From Pyxicephalus adspersus (taxonomy: Eukaryota; Chordata; Amphibia; Anura; Pyxicephalidae): 64,000 nt of DNA. The stretch is taken from NCBI RefSeq assembly GCF_032062135.1, contig NC_092861.1, forward strand, positions 61,071,412-61,135,411, written 5' to 3'. Positions 23,451 to 34,938 of the stretch are shown piece after piece (positions within the stretch are counted from its first letter, which is position 1; every line of letters begins with the position of its first letter). The position numbers and the translations under genes are program-made. Below the pieces are notes generated by a model. That model was given only the letters and a program-made list of their open reading frames with translations. It did no database searches and was not told the origin of the DNA.

Positions 23451-24611
23451 TTTCATGTTAAAGCACAAAGGTTGTAAAAGCAAATGATTTCAATACAAAT
23501 ACCTCATTGGATGAAACATGCAAATTTGCATATTTTACACTTAATTTTATACAAGGATTTTTGTGTTTTTTGAGTTTTTGTGTTCTTTGCAGTTATTAGA
23601 AAATTATATTTATCTTAAGCTCAGCATTAAACCTAAAATTAAATCAAAACTGAAATGAGCAATAGATATTTTTCTCCTATATATGTTGTTGTCATTAGTT
23701 TAGTAATTCATATGACCTAGGTGAAAGTGCTTTACTTGAGCCAATCAGAATGTTTGGAGAGTATAAAAGAAGACTTTGGCCCATGCTGGATGGCATGATG
23801 GAGATTGTTGTGGGCAAATACAGGAATGAAAATTACCTTCCCTTTTTGTTTATACTGAAAGAAGAATAATAGATCCACTGGGCCATTTATTTACCCATTC
23901 TTCATTCAGCTCAAAGCTATTTTTAATAAAAAAAAAAATATATATATAAATATATATGTATACATGTTTGATATATATCTCATTGAGATTCCAGGCAATC
24001 ACTTTTTTTAGACGTCATATGCCATTTGTCAATAAAGTGGCCCTATTGGCTAAGTGTCATTAGGTGATTTATGGAGCTAAATAGCTCTGTCACGGCACAG
24101 GTTTGGTATTATTAGATAACTCAGCATCAACTCTGATTCAGCAGAGCAATAATGCATATTACATTGTTTGTATCTTGAAGCATGAATTGAAAATTCACAG
24201 GACATGTTCTCATCACAGTGCTGCAGAGGTCAAAACATCCTATTTGACTCAATACTAAGGTAAAAAAATGTATGCAACATGAACATTTCTCTATATTTTC
24301 TAATACCTGGATTGACTGTATGCAGATGTGTAGTTGTTTTCATTTAATATTGTTTTGTGCAAGCTGCATAGATTTTCTTGATTAGTATGTATATTAGAGA
24401 GAAATAAATCCACAGATATGCAAAACTTTAAACAGATGAACCATTGGACTGACAAGCTCTAGGAATCACTAGTCATTAAGATCAATGTCCTTCAGTGTCA
24501 TTTCACACCTGTGTCCCTCTAATGCAGGTCTCATAAATTATTAGCATGTGATTGACAAGCTACTACTAAAAACCAACTAATAAATCACCAGTTTGTTTTA
24601 TCTTCCATCAG
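23451..24611. other. Repeat-poor segment
   Basis: Apart from an imperfect (TA)n tract at 23938-23960, no interspersed repeat was recognised. The texture from 24000 on (mixed composition, few homopolymers) is unlike the surrounding repeat-laden DNA and is compatible with conserved non-coding sequence. Confidence 0.35.
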
Positions 24612-24674
24612 TGTCCATCTGGAATGGGACTCTCATGGCAAAACAACTCAAGCAGCGTGACAGCTTATGACTTG
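24612..24674 (+). other. Weak candidate exon, 63 bp
   Basis: The tract 'gttttatcttccatcag' ends at 24611. The next 63 bases are open in phase 0 (21 codons, beginning CPSGMGLSWQNN) and are followed by GTGAGA. The other two frames contain stops. A 63-bp open frame between splice-like sites is expected by chance fairly often in 64 kb, so this is only a candidate. Confidence 0.15.
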
Positions 24675-25913
24675 GTGAGATGGAGCTTGCACTGGTGTGA
24701 CAGACATCTTTAAAGTAGACATTAAAAATGTTAGTTTCAGTGTGTGTGTGCATCCTAAATAATGATTAAATGTAACACAATGCTGATCACAGTTCTAACC
24801 TAGACAATTCCATCATCTGCTTTTCTCTCCAGAAAGACAAAGCCATGTTTGTTCAGTCATTTGTCATGGTCAACATCTACCTTACGGACTAATAGATTAC
24901 ATAGTCATCTACCTGTGTGCACTGCATCTGGTTGTGTTCACATGTATCTGACATAGAGCAGCCTTCTGAAGCAGCCCTTCACCTTTGTGTGAAATGTTAC
25001 AATATTACAGTTTGATGACTGGAGGAGAAGGAACTCGGGTGTAATGCTTCTCCCTGCCTGCAGCAGACTGATAACATCACCAATTGACTTGAAGGGTATT
25101 TTTCTATTGATTAAAAGCCTTGACATTGAAAACCCACAATTTAGTAAGCTAATGTGATTAAGACACTGTCCAAGGACTGTTTTCTCTTGCTTTTTTTTTT
25201 TTTACTTTGCTTCAATGAGGTTAGTTGTGTTTGTACAGCATGGCACTCTAAACACATATTAATAAAAAATTAGTAATTCTCTAGTCTTATTTATTAGAGC
25301 AGCGTAAAGATAATGTGCAAGGCATTTTAAGCATTACCAACCAATGGGAAACTCACCTAAATAGAAATTTTAATAAATACAGCTGACCATGCAAAAATTG
25401 ATTGGCCAAAGATATATATATATTTTTTAGTATCAGTATTTTTTTTTTTCTCTGGTTGGCCTTGAGAGTGTCAGCAGCGTACCAAGAGTACCAACCCTCC
25501 CATTTGAAAAAGAACAAGGATGCATATTTGATGTATGAATAATGGCCTTATGCAGCCCATACAAACATTTTTCGGTTACATAGCAATTAGGCAGCTTGTA
25601 AAGGCGCTTTTTTCCACATGTAGGTACTAATGCTGGGACTTTCTGTTTCATCTTTCTCAAACCAAAAGAATCAAACATCAAATGCAAAAGCTGGAACTCC
25701 CAATGTGCACAGTTGATCTAGCTCAGTTACCCAGTAAATTGAAGATATTGGGTTATTCTTTTAGTTTAGGAACTAGCTTTTTCTGAGTAATACCAGCAGT
25801 TCCTTACTCTTGTCTTTTTGTCTTAAAACTTATTAGTGGAGTAGTCACCACCTAAGAGCTTACCTGTAATATCTCCTCTACATCTGCCGTTTTTAGGCAA
25901 ATGGGAGTCGACC
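24675..25913. other. Unassigned DNA, repeat-poor to about 25.1 kb
   Basis: No gene or repeat end recognised. T-runs at 25191-25203 and 25439-25449. Confidence 0.35.
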
Positions 25914-26400
25914 TTAAAGTGGACCTACTTTTCATCAAAGGGTAGACTACTCTTTTATGTCAGGTAAAACTTGTCTTTTTTTTTTTGTTAGTTTAAAATC
26001 CTTCTGCAGCAGTAAAGACACAATGGGACTGCTGAGCCTCCTGGGGTTCCTACATTACACATCCCAGGAGACTTCTGGCTGCTCCTTCTCCACATGCCAG
26101 AGATCAGACATGCACAGATGGGGCTTTTTCTCACACGGGGAAAAAAATGCTGATCTCACGCATGCACAGTTAGAATGGCACTGTTTTTTCCCCATTTACA
26201 TCAAGCTACATCACCAGATCTTGGGCCTGCACAGTGCAAGATAAGTGAAAAAGCTAAAAGAACAAGATGGCGGCGCTCAGTGCTTTCTACACGCCGGAAT
26301 GAAGAAGGATTATAGGCCCAATCCAGAGAAGCTCCAAAGGGATAGAGGGATCTGCAGAAGTAAAGGTGAGTTATTTTTTCTTAATTCCGTTCTGCTTCAT
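25914..26400. repeat. TTAA-family interspersed repeat with CpG-rich centre
   Basis: Begins TTAAAGTGGACCTACTTTT at 25914. The interior carries 'catcccaggaga', 'acatgccagagatcagacatg' split by substitutions, and 'gatctcacgcatgcacag', matching the ordered phrases of the 1130-1460 and 40564-40850 copies. The right end near 26400 is diffuse. Open frames at 25957-26244 and 26245-26484 lie inside the repeat and are not considered genes. Confidence 0.55.
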
Positions 26401-27660
26401 CTTTTTTTCTCCCAACAACTAGAGCTCATTGTACATTTTGGCCATACGGCTGCAATCATCAACAAATACCAAAAGCTGATTTAAAAGCTTCTTACGTGCT
26501 GGCACAGAGTACCTAGGGTCCTAGCAAAAATATTTACATAGAAGAAATCCTTAGAGCTGGTATATATTCATTTACACAGGAGAAATACTGGTAACTTAAT
26601 TTTTTTTGGGACTGTCCTGTTTTATCCTCTTTCTGGTCGCAGCTGGTAGCCTTTACATTCAAACTTACTGATATTTCTATTTACCTTCTCCAAAAAACTA
26701 TATCGAATTTCTATAATACATCATTCACCTAATAGAACCAAGGCATGTATTCTCTTACTTTGAAAACAAGCATCATCACCAACAGTACAGCAAAGGTTCA
26801 GAAGAGTTAATTATTATGTCCATGGAGGATCTGATAACTACCTGAGATGCAAAATCAGAAAAGTTTAAAAATTCCTGGTTTTAGTGTTTTCAATTTACCA
26901 CATCAACAGAATACTTGACATTCATGCGAGATGATGGTATTATAAATGTTGACTCTTCGTTTGGTTATTGACATTGAACCTAGGTGCCATTGCTTTGTCT
27001 GTGTTCCACCTGATTTCCTTGTTCCCCCCCCCCCCCCTTTCTCTCCTTTCTCTCTAACTTCTATTTTCCTTTTCTTTACATAATGGGGGAAAAAAAGTTT
27101 TTGGGAACACCTGTGACTTCTAGTCTTTATGTTAGAATCTATATTTTCTGAACTATTTATGTTGATACAGTTTATATTACTGCTTGCCCCTTATTTACAG
27201 AATTTAGATGTTTTTGTATTTGGTAGCCATGTTTAAAAATCCATTATAAATAAAAGGAAACCTGTTAGAACAGAAATCTAAAAACAAGCATTGATGTGTT
27301 ATTTTTGGAGCTTCTGGGCTGTCATCTTTATTTTTTAGTGCATGGAGTGAGCATGTGCTGGAACACCCGAGATGCGCATTCTTGAATTAGACCCTTGATT
27401 GTGAGTAAGGCAAGCTCTCATGTTCCAAAGCACAACTCAAGTGAAAGCAATTGATTTGGTTTTGGATTATTCTTTTATTGCAGTTGCTTAGGCATAACGT
27501 AATTGGGAATCTCAATAACAGGAAAGGATTAGAAATTCTGTCCAAGTTTTTATTGATGTTTGTCCTTCACTTCCTAAACATGTTCAAGTTTGTAGTGATT
27601 GCTATTCAGATTAAAATCCAGTTTAAACTGAGGTAAAGTGAATTAAAACCAACTGCAGGT
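26401..27660. other. Unassigned DNA with a poly-C tract
   Basis: A run of 14 C lies at 27024-27037. No gene or element end recognised. Confidence 0.4.
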
Positions 27661-27974
27661 ACACACATGCGATTGTTCTTGTCCGATAATCAGCTCAGGG
27701 CGGATATCGGAAGAGAATCTGGTGTGTGTACAGCGCTCATCGTCCATCGTTCAAACGACCATCCTGGCAGATTCCTGGACGATGAACGATCGTAATGAAA
27801 GTTAAGGGAGAGAGAGCGCAGCGGGGTGCCGCTCCGTCGTTCTCCCACTCCCCTCTCCATAGAGCAGAACGGTGGTATATGCAAAGCATTTGTTCATGCA
27901 TCGTGCAGTCCTTAGTTGTTGGAAAGGATCGTGAAAGATCCTTTCCAACAATAATTATTGCACGTGTGTACATA
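27661..27974. mobile_element. GTGTGTACGTAGC-family MITE, diverged copy
   Basis: Ends 'acacacatgcgattgttctt' and 'attgcacgtgtgtacatag' are inverted. The interior shares 'gagagcgcagcggggtgccg', 'ccctctccatagagcag', 'gttcatgcatcgtgcag' and 'ggatcgtgaaagatcctttcc' with the other copies, here in reverse orientation relative to copy A. Open frames on both strands are products of its GC content. Confidence 0.75.
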
Positions 27975-30072
27975 GAAATTGTGAACTACTTTTTATCAGA
28001 CATCACCTCATTACATCTCAACTAACTTGAGTAAGCCAAGCAGCTAGTATAAAAAGGCAAGATTCGCACAATAATCTCAAGTTATTTGAAATGAATCTCC
28101 AACTATAAAATCAATAGTACAAAAGGTCTTAGGAAAAGTAATATACACAGCAGGGAAACAATGCTATACAGGGACCAAATATCATAATTGGAATTGATTT
28201 TTTTCAACAGTGCTTAATGAGAATTATATAAACATTGTAGAATACTAGTTTATTCTTAACAATTGTGTACATTCATTTTCAATTTAAGAATTACATCACC
28301 TGGGCTGTATGCCAAATTTCTTAGCAAACCTTGTTAGTCAGCTGCTGCAGCAACAAATCTGATTCCATTGAGATAGACAGAGGTTAATAAAACCCTTTTT
28401 TTGCCTTCCTTTCTATAATCTATGATAGATATTTTGGTCATTTCTCCCATGTGTACATTGTCAAACATCTTTGTGCAATCATAGCTGTCAGATGTACTCC
28501 ATATAAAGCTATTAGCATTTGAATTTATTTAACAAAGATAACATTTTCCCCGTGACAGGTCCAGCTATCGGGGCATTCACATAATATCTTCACCAGACTT
28601 CATCTGGCTTTCAAATTTTGTGGCTAAGATTTAAAAAGCAGCCCTACATTACAGTAAGTTAATAACCTTCCAATTCTAGCCAGTAAACACTTAATTTGTC
28701 TAATGTTCACTCCATGAGTTTTAATGCTTTATAGTCAATGATTTTTACAGTGATTCTTGGTGAGGCTGTAGACTGTGTTTACTCTGTATTATTGTAACCT
28801 CCCTCTTATGCTGCTTATGTCTGCATAGGTCTGTAATATATTTAGAGATCACACCCAGGAAACAATCCAGCATATATATTTTTTTATGGCTGTTGGTAAT
28901 TAAATTTAATTAGTGACGCTCATTAGATAGCTGTGGTCTTCAGGTCATGAGCATAAATTGTTACTGTACCTGGAATTTGTTTTTTATTTGGTAAAGTGCC
29001 AATTTACTGAATCATTGACTGGACCACATCAATGAAAAGTGTGGAGTTTACAAGTGTTGGAACTTCAAACAGTCATGTTCTTGTTCTGCAGAAAAAAACC
29101 TAAAGGAAATTCAAAATTGTATGATGAAAACTTTCAGTGCCCGTCATACTGCACTGTGAAGTTGTGTGCCAACTTTCATTTTAGAGATTTTCACACTAAA
29201 TATTCAAGATCTGGGAGACTTTCTTCAGTTTCAATGCAGAGAAACAATATTAAATGAACATTTTCCAATGATTTTTTACAATCTATTGATAGATTTCTTA
29301 ACTGCTAATGAAATATGCAGTGGCAGCTCCCAAGTTCTTTATAGCTAATGTAATTTAGGACCCCAAAATTAGCAGGAAATCAAAGCCCATTTTTTTAATA
29401 GGAATGTTTTTTTATTCTCAGCATGCTTAACAGCAAATTCAGAATAATACTTAAACTTGCTGTGTTGATTAAACTGTGTATTCCCTGTTTCTGAACGCCT
29501 TACATAATGCATCATTGTTCTACATTCAAATTCTTTTTTAAAGTATAATTATTATTTTACTACCAGTATATGTTAACCTTTAACATTACTGCTTTACAAG
29601 TGAGATGCATAGGTTTACTATTTTTGGTAATATTTCTCTTACTAGGTATGACAATCATTTTATTATTTTGACCCTAGTTTGAGAACCCCTAATCTCAAGT
29701 GTTGTATTAAAGAGGAACAGCAAGTTTTTGCAAGGATCAGGTTCTCTTCTTTTTACACTTTTTTTTTGGACCACTCTGCTAGATTGTATTGGTGTCTATA
29801 ATGGAGTAAGTTAGTTACACTTCCTAATATGACAAAATAACTGCAGCACTTAAAACGTAGGTATCCTGTCTCTTTGGACCATGTCCTTGTGGGACAACAT
29901 CACATGGCAACTGCATGACAAGATTTCTCCAATAGGTCGCTACATCCCTCTTGATATCGGCCCCTGTATTCTGTTTCAGGGGCAGCATAATGAGCCAATT
30001 AAAATCTGCTTCATGCACTGTGCTGGCAGTAAACCTGCTGACATGAAAACGTAGTGGGAGCAGTGAGTTATA
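27975..30072. other. Repeat-poor DNA; palindrome and old repeat fragments
   Basis: 28290-28990 lacks recognisable repeats and includes TAATTAAATTTAATTA, a perfect 16-bp palindrome (28898-28913). Near 29670-29700 'tttgagaacccct' resembles an eroded hAT end. From about 29709 'ttaaagaggaac' resembles the start of a TTAA-family MITE running to about 30050. No coding sequence is supported; the open frames at 29039-29348 have no motif. Confidence 0.4.
28898..28913. promoter_or_regulatory. Perfect homeodomain-type palindrome
   Basis: TAATTAAATTTAATTA is its own reverse complement and holds two TAATTA homeodomain core sites. CATTAGATAG follows 7 bases later (28921-28930). It lies in a repeat-poor segment. 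A developmental enhancer is possible, but AT-rich DNA produces such motifs by chance. Confidence 0.25.
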
Positions 30073-30397
30073 GGCCCTGATTTTTTAAAGCTCTCCAAGG
30101 CTGGGGAGAATACACTTTCACCAGTGAAGCTGGGTGATCCAACAAACCTGGGATGGATCTGGTCCAGGACTCAAAGCATTCGCTATCAAATACCAAATTA
30201 CATTGAAGAAATCCATTCCAGGTTTGCTTGATCACCTAGCTTCACTGGTGAAAGTGTATTCTCTCCAGGATTTAAAGCATTTGCTAGCAAATAGCAAATG
30301 ACATTGAGGAAATCCATTCCAGGTTTGCTTGATCACCTAGCTTCACTGGTGAAAGTGTATTCTTTCCAGCCTTGGAGAGCTTTAATAAATCAGGCCC
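30073..30397. mobile_element. Fold-back MITE (GGGCCTGATTTATTAAAG family) with internal duplication
   Basis: Starts GGCCCTGATTTTTTAAAGC and ends GCTTTAATAAATCAGGCCC. The right arm is present twice: the block from 'gaaatccattccaggtttgc' to 'ggtgaaagtgtattct' occurs at about 30208-30262 and 30309-30363, separated by 'aaagcatttgct'. The element thus has one left arm and two right arms. Confidence 0.8.
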
Positions 30398-30788
30398 ATA
30401 GACTGTCGATTACAAGGCTGTGAGGGAGGGATGTCATCACCTAACTTCAACAGAGTAAGTGGTTTCACACATGTTTTTGCTGTCTTCCAGAGATGTATAG
30501 ATTAAAAATGTGGCCCAACAGAGTTAAAAACTTGTGTTAGTTTTATCTGTGTGTGCAGCTGTTTCCATATTTTACAAAACAGCGTCATCAATATATTCAG
30601 TATTCTATGTATAGAATATATATCCGCCCTAAACTAAAAACATACCAGTTAAATACTTCCCCAAGCTTCTACTAAAAGCTAAATATAAATAAAGTAGTGC
30701 ATTATCTTGAAACTTTTTCTTTATAAATGTATCTCTTTTTCTTTATATCTGTATTTAATTATAATGCAAATATAAAATTGAAAAATGT

Positions 30789-30796
<8 letters not shown>

Positions 30797-30827
<31 letters not shown>
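30797..30827. repeat. (TA)n microsatellite
   Basis: An uninterrupted TA tract of about 31 bases. Confidence 0.95.
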
Positions 30828-30830
<3 letters not shown>

Positions 30831-31603
30831 TATAGGGGTTAGGTAATGGAGTGTTTAAACCTTCTGGGACAGGTACAGTGCAAAGCAAGTCTGAATAGTG
30901 TCTCTTATTTTCACCAACACCAACAATTTTTTTGTGCTGTACAGACTTTTTACACTATTTACAATATATACAAAGCAGATATCAAAAAGATACATATCAA
31001 AAAGCAGCAAAAAACAAATCTAATAAAAAACGCTTGCCACTAGATGAGTGACTAACTATAACATAAAAATGGAAAACCCTGCGATTGGAAAAACATGAGG
31101 TTCACCAGAGCAGGACAGGGTGGACTGACTAGTACAGTATTTTAATGTTAGCTGATCACTTACCCCAGAAAGAACACCAAATCCTGAAGTGGATTTTTAA
31201 AATGGCAGTAGAGTAGAGAAATCTGGAACATATGCACACACCATCTATCATTTTCTCCAGACACTCTCTCCTTTCTCCAGACATTATTCTACTTTAAACA
31301 GTAGGATATTTAGCCCATTACACATTTAGGATTTTATTTTCATGGATAATGCAGCAATAACTATAGGAATACAGTGGTATCAAAAGAGTATAAAAATTAC
31401 AATTTTCTACTATAAATGATGATAAAAAGTGCACTTCCAAAAACGCCATAAAAGCTTGTGCACCTTGATAATCAGTTTAATAATGATATATATTTCCTTT
31501 TTATTGTATTAGCTCTCTGACCACCTAAAGGGTAATTTCAAGTCAAATGTAAGATCCAGTGGAAGCATCCAGGGTGGCAAAATAATTGTGCTGGACTTGC
31601 ATA
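30828..31603. other. Unassigned DNA
   Basis: No feature recognised. Confidence 0.4.
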
Positions 31604-31605
31604 TA

Positions 31606-32060
31606 CAGCAGGTCCCTGGGTTAAAGACATCTGTCATACGGACGACTCCTAGATACAAATAGGGCTTCCCTGCTCGCTCCTGTGCCTTTTCCATGACTTG
31701 CATAAGAAATCTTTTTCTGAACACAGCTGAGGTTGTGGGTGATCTTAAGGACTCAGCTGTTTCTTCAGCCTCTTATAACTCTTTAATGACTAACTCTGCA
31801 GTTGTTTATTTTTGCATATCAAAGCACAACTTGCTCCAGAAGTTGATGAATGTCTGGGCTTCATAAAGTTTTTTTTTTTTCTTTGTGATTAATTTACAGT
31901 GAGGATTTCTTTTACAGTAACTGACACCATGCTTCCTAAAAAAGACAAACATCTGTCCTAATTGCATTAATAAAATAATGTACCTGTTCTGACTTACATA
32001 CAAATTCAACTTAAGAACAAACCTACAGTCCCTATCTCTTATGTAACTCGGGACTACTTG
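31606..32060. mobile_element. CAGGTAGTCC TIR element (pogo/Tigger-like), copy 2
   Basis: Left end CAGCAGGTCCCTGGGTTA, right end TAACTCGGGACTACTTG. TA lies at 31604-31605 and 32061-32062. It shares 'catacggacgactcctagat' and 'aacttaagaacaaacctac' with the copy at 20184-20638, and both are about 455 bp long. Non-coding; the minus ORFs 31509-31724 and 31806-32126 overlap its ends. Confidence 0.78.
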
Positions 32061-32062
32061 TA

Positions 32063-33775
32063 ATGCATAACTTTGTATGTGTGGTTTGCAAAAAGTGATA
32101 CATTGTGTTTTGCAATATATTATCATATTTATACACTGTTTATTATTATAGCAATCTTTTCTGTAAGAACTTGAAAACTCTTGGAATGAAAAATCTGTTT
32201 TCTATTTGGATTTATCTGTATTGGATGTATGAATCTGCCACTTCACTGTTATTTGTCTCTGGAGACACCTAACTCAGAGATTCGAATCTGATTCTAAAGA
32301 GGATTACACGGACTGCACACTTATTGGATTTATCTATATTTTGTAAAGCTTCCTGAAGCTTTCCTAAGTATTCCTTAATGCTTTACAAAGCTTTGTGAGT
32401 ATTTAATTTGGAACCTTCTGCCTTTCTCGGACCCACATGCTCCATATTTTTCTACTACCAAGTCTACGATCAGACCAGATGAAAGGCAACTTCTGTTAGC
32501 AAGTTGTGCTTCTCACATGACTTTAAAATATTTCTTGCCATATTCTCACTAAACAAATATATGTTTAATATGTATTAAAAGGTGATGATATTACTATGTC
32601 TCAATGATGTCTCAGTGAATTCAGTTCATTGATGAAGTGGGCCATCGGAAAAGCATGTTTATAGATATATGTACATTTTCTTTAATGTTTTTCTTTTTTT
32701 TCAGCCACAAACATCCAACCACAAATTTTAGGTGGTGCAGGGGCTGTAAGATAAACTTTAAACTACCATGTAGGGTTATTTTGAATGTAATTTTTTTTTT
32801 GCAAATTAAGCAGTTCATTAAGAGGAATCAGATGGTTTGGTTCTAGTAATACAACAAAGTGGGAGGAATTGTGTGGGTATAGGGGACAGATAATTGGATA
32901 AGGTTAAAAAAGGGGGAAAATGGGGTACGAGTAAGGGGGGGGGGGTAGTAATAGGGAACATAGGGTACGAATTGGAGGGAGGTAATGGAGAAATAACCCA
33001 AATATGATGCTATTCACTCTACATGACCACTAAAAGGTTGTTGAAATGAGTTAATATAAATGTGAGTAGTTGATGAGTAATCCAGAAGATGATTCACCAT
33101 AGGGGTTCATGGTGTCTCCATAACACACATGGGGGCCTAGATCTTTTTTAATAAGTAAACTCAGCACTTTCATCCTTAAATGTATGAATTTAAATACCTT
33201 TAATACTGAAAACATTTTTATATATTGCAGTCTTGATGTGGTTGCTGCATTTTTTTGGTTCAAGCTTGATTTCCTAATTTTACCTGGCGATCCTGCCAGC
33301 AGCAGACTTCCTGTCCTAGGGTGACAATGCTCACCTATTATACTTTATAATAAAAATTGTTAGAAAGCCTTTAAACTCTTACAGGAGTTTTTTTTAGCAA
33401 AATTCTGCATTCAATGTATAACTTTAAATAACAGAAATTGTTATTTTCATATTCTTCTATATTATGTAGCAGTTAACACATTGCAGCAATACCTGTAGTT
33501 CAGTTAAAGAAGGTGTCAAGAGGTCAGGGCTGTATAAAAGTTGCCATTACAGAACTGCTGCTGAAAATGCTAATAGCCTACCAACCTCCAGCCGTAATGC
33601 TTTTCAAGTCTCAAATCTAGAACAAGCATGTAACAAGTACATTTGGAACTTTTATGAATACATATTTGAGCAAGCACCTAAAACATTATGATGATGATGA
33701 TAAGATAAGGCAATTAAAATTTTCCAAAGGAGAGGTCAGTGTGTAAAATTGGTCATGATTTTAAGGGTGCACACT
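32063..33775. other. Unassigned DNA with a poly-G tract
   Basis: A run of 11 G lies at 32935-32945. A small inverted pair TTTGTAAAGC / GCTTTACAAA occurs at about 32340-32391. No gene or repeat ends recognised. Confidence 0.4.
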
Positions 33776-34001
33776 GGGCCTGATTTATTAAAGCTCTCCA
33801 AGGCTGGAGAGGATACACTTCCATCAGTTAAGCTGGGTGATCCAACAAACCTGGAATTGATCTGGTCCAAGATTGAAAACATTTGCTAATAAATAGCAAT
33901 TGACTTTTAAGAAATCCATTGCAGTTTTGCTGGATCACCCAGATTCACTGATGAAAATGTATCCTGTCCAGCCCTGGAGACTTTTAATGAAACAGGCTCA
34001 C
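33776..34001. mobile_element. Fold-back MITE (GGGCCTGATTTATTAAAG family), single unit
   Basis: Starts GGGCCTGATTTATTAAAGC and ends with a weaker 'gacttttaatgaaacaggct'. The two halves are reverse complements around 'aaacatttgctaataaatag'. The unit is about 226 bp, apparently the basic length of the family. Confidence 0.8.
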
Positions 34002-34262
34002 TGTTTTTATAGTATAACAACACTGATAAAAATGGCAAATGACAGTCAATAAAAGCATGTATATTGCATGGTACTTGTTGTATCCAGTTCTTTATGTCTC
34101 TAATAGTGTGTTTTTGCTGTATGATAAAATTGACCATCTTGTGATATTATTTTACTGCTAAAAATGTAAAATGTACATCTTCTGGTTGATATTAATCATA
34201 TTTTACAATATTCCGCTGTGTAAGAGCAAATGTTAATATAAAACCTTTCAAAGTATAAAGTT
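34002..34262. other. Unassigned spacer
   Basis: No feature recognised. Confidence 0.4.
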
Positions 34263-34429
34263 CTAGTATTCTCCCCAGAAAATGTATTCAAGCTGGGTGG
34301 GAAGAAGCTGTAGGTGGGTGGTGGCCTCTCTATTTTGACCCAATTTTTAGTAACAACCAAGAACAGCCAGGTGGTTGCTTAGAAATGCCATGTGGTGCAC
34401 CCAGCTAAAAGGGACTGGGGAGAACACTG
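34263..34429. mobile_element. CAGTGTTCTCCCCAG TIR element, short copy
   Basis: Left end CTAGTATTCTCCCCAG with subterminal 'aagctgggtgg'; right end 'cacccagctaaaa' then CTGGGGAGAACACTG. Terminal and subterminal parts are inverted repeats. It is 167 bp, against 724 bp for the related element at 43701-44424, so it is an internally deleted relative. The flanks AAGTT and GAGTT share four of five bases. Confidence 0.65.
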
Positions 34430-34886
34430 GAGTTCATTTTAATCTGATGCCATGTGACTGGTTAGGTTGTGTGTATGGCTTCCCTAATGCCTGCAATAAA
34501 ACTAAGTTACTCACCTATTTATTTGTCAGAATATGTGTTATTAATCACTTATGGAGAAAGCTTGTTTATTATATAATTTAAAGAAGATCAGAACAAAAAC
34601 TACTGTAATTTTTTATGTTTTATAGTTTTATAAATAAGCCCCTATTTGTCCTTGTATGCACAGCCATAATGGATTGAATAAATAATTTATTTTGCTGCTA
34701 CAAGTGAGACCAGACTCCACAATCCACAGTCGCATTTTAGGTGCTGGCTCGGATTGTCTCCATCAAAGCAATCAATTTTACCAGTTCTTGAAGAACTGAA
34801 TCTAAGACAAGTATTCTGGTGACATTTTTTCTTTTATTTGTTTTTTTTATGCAACAAACAGAAAATGTATATAGAAGAGAAACAAA

Positions 34887-34888
<2 letters not shown>

Positions 34889-34932
<44 letters not shown>

Positions 34933-34938
34933 CATACA
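34889..34938. repeat. (TA)n / (CATA)n microsatellite
   Basis: A TA tract of about 40 bases continues into three 'taca' units. The minus ORF over this tract (poly Tyr-Ile) is an artefact. Confidence 0.95.

Noticed and set aside
26245..26484. Open frame starting with an A-G-rich 'AAGATGGCGGCG' context that looks like a Kozak start
   Set aside because: It is within the TTAA-family CpG-rich repeat; related words occur in other copies without an open frame.
34737..34931. Open frame with a poly(Tyr-Ile) start
   Set aside because: Translation of a (TA)n microsatellite.
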